From the NCBI GenBank assembly GCA_943736015.1, contig OX031070.1:20853673-20917672 (forward strand): a stretch of DNA of 64,000 nt, written 5' to 3'. The position numbers and the translations under genes were made by a program. Below are positions 57,790-64,000 of the stretch, piece after piece. The DNA comes from Tridacna crocea (taxonomy: Eukaryota; Mollusca; Bivalvia; Cardiida; Cardiidae). Each line of letters opens with the position of its first letter. The first letter of the stretch is position 1. The notes beneath the pieces are model-generated. The model worked only from the letters and a program-made list of their open reading frames with translations. It had not been told where the DNA came from and did not search any database.

Positions 57790-58511
57790 TTGAAGATTCA
57801 TTCTCTCTCATTTACATGTACATTTATTTCCTTCCTCTCTCTGTTATACATTAATTCTGAAGCACTAAAGATTTATTTCTACATCTGTCACCATCTCTCT
57901 TCACTATTTCGTTGTTTTATGTTCTTGACAGTAACACAGTACTTGCGTTGGTTACGCTTTTCCTCATACCTTTGTGAATACATGTAGGATATATTGGATA
58001 GTAGCGCCACATCCCAAGGTTTGTATAAATAAATAGTTCAATATATGTACTCTGGAAAGGCCAGGCTTGTGGTACTCAACTCTTCACAGCCCATTTGTAT
58101 CCCAACCCTGTTCCACAATACAGCACTGTCCATGCATAGGTCCAGATAATTGTTTGTACTCATTAGGAATTAGAAATGTCTTGATGAGATAATTATATTC
58201 AGAACCTCTCATTAAGCTTTCAACACATCCCCTTATCTGGACTTCTGCCCTTGTTTATTGGCTGGATTAAATTGAAAGACTGTTATGGCAGCTGCAGAGA
58301 AGTAACGTGACCTGGATTATCCCCTTTCCTATCTGCAACATGGATTACATTTCTTTCACTGGGAACTTTCAGTCCTGGCTTTTCCACTGACTTTGTTTTC
58401 AAGGAAAGGAAGTATGTTAACACATTTATCACTGGAGAGTTAGGAGAGTATGAGTTAACTCTCATCTATGGAATACTTCACTAGGAATACGCTGGTTTTT
58501 TATAACATTGA
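57790..58511 (-). other. TAOK 3' UTR and downstream region
   Basis: No MITE copies. 58160-58250 resembles a worn family D piece (GTACTCATTAGGAATTAG ... CCCCTTATCTGGA). Confidence 0.45.
58254..58259 (-). promoter_or_regulatory. candidate TAOK polyadenylation signal
   Basis: AATAAA on the minus strand about 253 nt after the TAOK stop, in otherwise unique sequence. Other AT-rich candidates lie further left, so the choice is tentative. Confidence 0.3.
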
Positions 58512-58772
58512 TTAGGATACAAAATTAGTCTGAGAATTGTGTGATGTGAATGAACTACTACTACTACTGGCACTTAAGCTTATCATACTTCCACGAATGC
58601 TCATATCATCCCACTGATTGTCCTGTTCCGATGCTGTGGCAATGTCTAAAGAGTCTAAACCTAATTGAACAGTCTCATGATCAAATTCGTCCATCTCATG
58701 AGCTTGTCTTTCCCGACATCGCCTTATCCTTTCTGCCCTCTCAGATTCAAATTTAGCCTTTTCTTCTTCCAT
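58512..58772 (-). CDS. TAOK: TAOK last coding exon with stop
   Basis: 86 residues from [19 protein letters not shown] to the stop TAA at 58514-58512. The first half continues the coiled coil ([19 protein letters not shown] matches RERQAREIEAFD-type sequence of TAOK). The second half is acidic and then Ser-rich, with an AGT-type serine run at about 58556-58575. Acceptor CTCTTTCAG|ATGG. Confidence 0.95.
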   Translation of the reverse strand: MEEEKAKFESERAERIRRCRERQAHEMDEFDHETVQLGLDSLDIATASEQDNQWDDMSIRGSMISLSASSSSSSFTSHNSQTNFVS

Positions 58773-61700
58773 CTGAAAGAGATTGTATTAAATCCCTTTG
58801 AACGATATAGCCTTCAATTGATCCTTTTACTACCAAGTACATATTTTCCTTATATGGACATGTAGATCAAGATCAGACTGCACAGAATGAAAAGTTGATC
58901 TTCAATGCATACTGTCTGTTACTGATAACAAAAAAAAGCTAACACAAAGTGCCTAAAAACTGCAATGTTTTAGCTATTTTTCCTACTTGAAAAGGTCCAA
59001 TTCTTTGGTTCAGTCCTTAAGCCCAAAATTATGACTCTGCCTCTGCAAACCTCAGCTTTTGACAATTTTGCCAGACAGGCACTGTCCAATTATTCCAAAA
59101 AAATTATGTCAATTTCTATGGTCTTAGAGAAAAGATCATAATGTCTCAAAATTAATTTTTCAAAGAGTTAATATTATTGTGGGAAAAGTCCTAGTTACCA
59201 GCATTCTCTCTGTTGCCAGGAACATTTATAAAAGCTTTCTTTCTAAAGATCCTCAAAACATGCAATCAAGTGTTAAAGAGTCTAATTAGCAGGTGTGTCC
59301 ACCATTCTATCTTAATCTTGTTTTAATTAATATTTTAATGCATGGTAACTCGAACCCAAACACTATAACTATACCTTCTGTTCTAGTAAGTCTCTCCGGA
59401 GAGAAACCCTTTCTTCCAGCTGTCGTCTTTCACGCTGATGTTGTGCATCTGTTTGCATTTTGATTTTACTCTGGTATGCCATTAGTAATTCCAGTTCCTG
59501 CTGTAATCTCTGTTTTAATTCATGCTCCTCTGCCACTTGGGAGTCATCTAACCTCATCTACAAATCAGAACACAATACTCACTTTTGTTATAACAAGAGC
59601 ACCAGATGAAGGTGCCAACACTAGGCTGGAATTGCTCAGTGAACATTTTAAGTCAAGTGAGGGGCATAACTATGTGAGGACATGTGAAATGTCAGCAAGT
59701 TTTCAGACCAATATTTAACTTACACCAGACAAAACCACCATTTAATTATTGAATAAGCAAATTACAGGTTTTCACCAAATCAAATTTTGAAACAGAAGAT
59801 ACAACATGCTGGTCCCCACCCCAAATAAAACCCGGTTTCAAGTCAGCCGACCGATATAACCCAGGACCTTTCATTGCAAACGAAAATCCTGTAATACGCG
59901 TAGGGTGTACCCAATTCAATCTCAGAGAATTTGGTAATTATTAAAACAAAAGATGATTAACATTAATGCAAATACTCTCGAAAAACCAGTTCAAAAGAAC
60001 ATATTATTTTGGCTTTATTAATTTCTGTAAATGGACCGGGTAACAGGTGCTTGTTTTTAAAACCCAGTATTTAAGGTTTGTTGGAACATTTCCGTTTTGT
60101 CTGAAAAACAGTCATAGTCCAATATTGGATGCTTTTCCTCGTCAGACGAGGGAGGGTCAAAGCAGGGCAAGTGTTTTTTCAAAGTCACTTGTCCTGCAAG
60201 ACGAGTGTCTTTTTTAGAAATTTTTGGACTCTGTACATTGTTATGTCTTGTAAGTTCCACTTTCCTTAGTTAATGACTAGTCCAAGTTTGAGGTAAATTA
60301 TCTTCAGTTATAAAAAGCACATAAAAAAATATTCAAGTTTTGGCACATAACCCAGTAACACTGATGACCCTAGGGCTACAACAATACCTCAATATTTTCT
60401 TTGAAAACAGCCAAGCTAAACAAGTGCACTGCACATGGGTGCCAACACTCAGCTGCAGCTGCTTGATTTTCAGTGAAAATCTTAGATGGCATAAATGTGT
60501 CCAAAATACTTTTATGATTATCTGCCCTTGTCATAGAGGTTCCACTATTGATAGTTCACAACCTTTGCAGAATGAAACAGATGATGCCAGAACTACTTCA
60601 ATATCTTAATGTTTTCTTCCGAAATGGCCAAGCGGATAATGAAAAACAAAAAGAAAAGTTAAAACATTACAAGTGCATACAAATTACTTTCCATATCTGC
60701 TGCTGAATAAAATCTAGCAGAATCATTGGCTGATGTGATGATCAACTTAAAAATTCAGCAAGGGCAAAAAAACTTAAAGCATCATTACTTGTGGATCAAA
60801 CTAGCAGCAGAAATTGTTGACAAGAGGGCCATGATGGCCCTGAAATCGCTCACCTGAGTTTATTGACCAAACATGCACTATCTAGTTTCCCAGTGACCTA
60901 GTTTTTTTATCAGACATTACCCATCATCAAACACTTTTGAGATATCAATAAGACAAATGATCTGCCCAAGTTTCATGAGTATTGGACTGAAAATGTGGCC
61001 TCTACAGTGTACAAAAGGTTTTTCTAAGATTTCATCAAGTGACCTAGTTTTGGACCCGACAATTACCCATTATCAAACTCTTTTGAGACATCACCAAAAC
61101 AAACATTCTGACCAAGTCTGAAGAGTATCAGGCAGATAATGTAGCCTCAAGGTTTTTCTAATATTTGACCCATTGACCTAGTTTTTGACTCCACATGACC
61201 CATTTTCAAACTCATTCAAGGTATCACCAGGACAAATATTATGAACAAGTTTTAGGAGTATCATACTGAAAATGTGTCCTCCAGAGCATACAAAAGGTGT
61301 TTATAACATTTGACCTATTGACCCAGTTTTTGACCCAACATGACCCATTTTCAAACTCATCCAAGATATTATAAAGGCAAACATTCTGAGTAATTTTCAA
61401 GAGTGTTGGACTGAAAATGTGACATCCAGAGCATATACAAGGTTTTTCTAAGATTTGACCTGGTGACCTAGTTTTTAACCCCCAATGACCCATTTTCAAA
61501 CCTGTCTGAAATATCATCAAGACAAACATTCTGACCAACTTACAAGAGTTTCGGACTAAAAAAAGGGCCTCGAGAGCCTACAAAAGGTTTTTCTAACATT
61601 TGACCTAGTGACCTAATTTTTGACCCCACATGACCCATTTTCGATCTTGTCCGAGATATCATCCAGGCAAACATCCTAACCAACTTTCATGAGTATCCAA

Positions 61701-63609
61701 CTGAAAATGTGGCCTCTAGAGCGTACAAAAGGTTTTTCTAAGATTTGACCTGGTGACCTAGTTTTTGACCCCACATGACCCATTTTCAAACTCGTCCGAG
61801 ATATCATCCAGACAAACATCCTGACCAACTTTCATGAGTATCCGACTGAAAATGTGGCCTCTAAAGCGTACACAAGGTTTTTCTAAGATTTGACCTGGTG
61901 ACCTAGTTTTTGACCCCACATGACCCATTTTCGAACTCGTCCGAGATATCATCCAGACAAACATCCTGACCAACTTTCATGAGTATCCGACCGAAAATGT
62001 GGCCTCTAGAGCGTACACAAGGTTTTTCTAAGATTTGACCTGGTGACCTAGTTTTAGACCCCACGTGACCCATTTTCGAACTGGTTCGAGATATCATCCA
62101 GACAAACATCCTGACCAACTTTCATGAGTATCAGACTCAAAATGTGGCCTCTAGAGCGTACACAAGGTTTTTCTAAGATTTGACCTGGTGACCTAGTTTT
62201 TGACCCCACATGACCCATTTTCGAACTTGTCCCAGATATCATCCAGACAAACATCCTAACCAACTTTCATGAGTAAACGACTCAAAATGTGGCCTCTAGA
62301 GCGTACACAAGGTTTTTCTAAGATTTGACCTGGTGACCTAGTTTTTGACCCCACCTGACCCATTTTCGAACTCGTCCCAGATATCATCCAGACAAACATC
62401 CTGACCAACTTTCATGAGTATCCGACTCAAAATGTGGCCTCTAGAGCGTACACAAGGTTTTACTAAGATTTGACCTAGTGACCTAGTTTTTGACCCCACA
62501 TGACCCATTTTCAAACTCGTCCGAGATATCATCGAGACAAACATCCTGACCACTTTTCATGAGTATCCGACTCAAAATGTGGCCTCTAGAGTGTACACAA
62601 GGGATTTCTAAGATTTGACCTAGTGACCTAGTTTTTGACCCCACATGACCCATTTTCGAACTCGTCTGAGATTTCATCGAGACAAACATCCTGACCAACT
62701 TTCATGAGTATCCGACCAAAACTGTGGCCTCTAGAGCGTACACAAGGTAAAAAGTTGACGACGGACGCCGGATGCCGGACACAGCACGATCACAATAGCT
62801 CACCATGAGCACTTCGTGCTCAGGTGAGCTAAAAACATCCACACAGAGTATGGATAGTAAGCATTCCTAACATTCAAATCAATATATAAATACGAAAACA
62901 CACTTTCAAAAGTGGTCTATTTTGAGGTCAAGATATTTGTCTGCAGTTTGCATTGTTGTCAACAGATACTTTGAAACACATGTGTATGACATTGAAAAAA
63001 TTCTGACAGAATTTCTATTTGTTTTTGACTAATTACCAAATGGTAAAATTCTGGCCTGTCCAATTTGAAGGACCAGTACCTAAAGACGACAAAATAACTG
63101 TGGTTTATATTTTAAGAAATGTCTCTGAAAGGGCAAAAACACTAGAAAAAGGATAATGCTGGTTACCAGCATTTTCTCCCTTACCAGCATTTTTTCCGTT
63201 ACCCATAATGTTTGCAAAAGCGATTCAAATTGAGGGTTCTTAAATCTTGAAATTATTTGGTTAACGGTTTAATCAGTTCACGTGTTGTATTAAATCTTAC
63301 TGGTTATTCAATCCTCATATGTGACACCATTACAATCAAGATTTCATCTTTAACTTTTTGAGTTATTACTAGTATGAATGATAAAAATCTCCTTACATTT
63401 TGCTGCTGTAACATTTCAGCAATACTTTGCTCATACTGTTCTCCTAAAATGGCCAATTTCCTCATCTGTTCCTCTTTCAACTTCTTTACAATAGCCTTGC
63501 TCTCATGTTTAGGAGTGGTTGTTAAAATGTGTTCCTTGAGAGCTTTATATTGCTTTTGTTGGGTTTTGACAGCTTCATGAAACTGGCGACGAATCTGTAG
63601 CTCTTTTTG
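58512..63609 (-). CDS. TAOK: TAO kinase C-terminal region (partial, 5' part beyond window)
   Basis: Three consecutive exons (63609-63397, 59557-59375, 58772-58512) join in phase 0 to give 218 residues and a stop. They match the C-terminal coiled coil of TAO kinases, STE20-type MAP3Ks that activate p38/JNK and Hippo pathways. Diagnostic blocks are [54 protein letters not shown] and [14 protein letters not shown]. All align residue for residue with TAOK1-3. The kinase domain is not in the window. Invertebrates usually have a single TAO gene, so no paralogue number is assigned. The tail ends in a Ser-rich run rather than the long low-complexity tail of vertebrate TAOK1. Confidence 0.95.
58862..58918. 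repeat. family C hairpin in TAOK intron
   Basis: GTAGATCAAGATCAGACTGCA followed by a damaged inverse arm AGTTGATCTTCAATGCATAC. Confidence 0.5.
59161..59281 (-). mobile_element. family A MITE, worn
   Basis: TTATTGTGGGAAAAGTCC, GTTACCAGCATTCTC and AAGCTTTCTTTCTAAAGATC arms; no hairpin pairing left. Confidence 0.5.
59375..59557 (-). CDS. TAOK: TAOK exon (second from last)
   Basis: 61 residues, [19 protein letters not shown] through [11 protein letters not shown]. Acceptor ATTTGTAG|ATGAGG, donor CAGAAG|GTATAG. It is separated from the previous exon by a 3.8-kb intron that holds a pearl-like element. Confidence 0.95.
59558..60819. other. TAOK intron, unassigned
   Basis: No MITE. A minus-strand open frame at 60260-60057 (contains [19 protein letters not shown]) has protein-like composition but no recognised family. 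Confidence 0.4.
60820..62837 (+). mobile_element. pearl/Helentron-like tandem-repeat element H4
   Basis: Starts CAAGAGGGCCATGATGGCCC and TCGCTCACCTGAG. Ends GACGGACGCCGGATGCCGG, GAGCACTTCGTGCTC hairpin, CTCAGGTGAGCTAAAAA. About 13 monomers of 145 bp (GACCTGGTGACCTAG at 61747, 61892, 62037); the 3' monomers are the most alike and the 5' ones more diverged. In the TAOK intron. Confidence 0.8.
63028..63272 (-). mobile_element. family A MITE with repeated inner hairpin arm
   Basis: TTGACTAATTACCAAATGG left; TTACCAGCATTTTCTCCC then TTACCAGCATTTTTTCCG, the arm doubled as in the copy at 11033; right end TTTGGTTAACGGTTTAA. Confidence 0.62.
63397..63609 (-). CDS. TAOK: TAOK exon (third from last)
   Basis: Encodes 71 residues from [20 protein letters not shown] to EMLQQQN, a charged coiled coil. 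Acceptor TTTTTACAG|CAAAA, donor CAAAAT|GTAAGG, both phase 0. The preceding exon lies beyond 64000. Confidence 0.94.
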
Positions 63610-64000
63610 CTGTAAAAATAGTATTGAGTGACAAATTAGTTCATAAATACAAGTGGACAATGTAAGTTGGACTGCTGAAGGTGTAGACCAAGATTAAACA
63701 GCACAAAATATGCAGCCTGATAATGTATATCTGCTGCCTAATTTCTAATACTATTTTTGCAATGATGAGGAGTATTTCAATGACTGGTTATGATAACAGC
63801 TCACATGTTTTGATTGGATATTCCATCACAAATGTCTTTCCTGGCCCTCTAGAAGATCCTAAATAAATATTCTACATGGTGTAGTTCAAACAAACTTAAA
63901 AGCATAATAGTGGTAACAGATAAAAATTTAACAACCCAATTACATTTAATTTCAGATAACATTTTTGGAGCAGACAAGTAAGGAAACACATACACAATAT
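63610..64000. other. TAOK intron with family C remnant
   Basis: 63682-63735: GTAGACCAAGATTAAACAGC and ATGCAGCCTGATAATG form a worn family C hairpin. No exon is visible up to the edge. Confidence 0.45.

Noticed and set aside
61239..62698. Series of ~71-aa minus-strand frames with [17 protein letters not shown]
   Set aside because: Translation of the 145-bp monomers of H4; regular spacing equals the monomer length, so they are not a gene family.

Overview
The window is nuclear DNA from an animal, most likely a bivalve mollusc. It is AT-rich, carries two intron-rich minus-strand kinase genes, and is saturated with short repeats. The bivalve assignment is an inference: it rests on four long elements built of ~145-165 bp monomers, which resemble the pearl/Helentron-derived elements known from bivalves. 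No species can be named from the sequence alone.

Gene 1 (minus, 37426 to 1259) is a complete ten-exon orthologue of Nemo-like kinase (NLK), a proline-directed MAPK-like kinase of Wnt/TGF-beta/Notch signalling. The hand-spliced reading frame is 1323 nt (440 aa). It has no internal stop, all nine introns end in AG, eight start with GT and one starts with GC. The kinase landmarks (catalytic Lys80, HRD 175-177, DFG 195-197, TQE 211-213, APE 221-223) are intact. The hinge reads T-P-L-M where other NLKs read T-E-L-M. Gene 2 (minus, 63609 to 58512, continuing past the right edge) is the C-terminal coiled-coil end of a TAO kinase (TAOK1/2/3 family); three exons including the stop are present. Both genes point left, and about 21 kb of repeat-rich DNA separates the NLK start from the TAOK stop.

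Nearly everything else is mobile DNA. The NLK introns and the 38-58 kb intergenic stretch hold roughly 90-100 copies or fragments of one ~230 bp non-autonomous element (family A here). It is bounded by TTAA, starts CCC and ends GGG, and is centred on a 65-bp near-perfect palindrome (32-bp arms, one-base centre). A second family (B) has different outer sequence but a homologous palindrome whose substitutions are mirrored on both arms. A third, shorter hairpin family (C, recognised by GATCAAGATCAGACTGCA-like arms) also has CCC/GGG ends at TTAA in the better copies. TTAA plus CCC/GGG ends fits piggyBac-type MITEs; no transposase gene is present.

Other elements: four pearl/Helentron-like tandem-repeat elements (7.7-9.5, 45.9-47.8, 52.9-54.2 and 60.8-62.8 kb) whose two ends covary; a 2.66-kb element with 532-bp terminal inverted repeats and a GAAAG target duplication (41961-44619); several further hairpin MITEs; and tRNA-like SINE relics. 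Many copies are nested, concatenated through shared TTAA sites, or flanked by duplicated host DNA, which makes the window a readable record of insertion and rearrangement.
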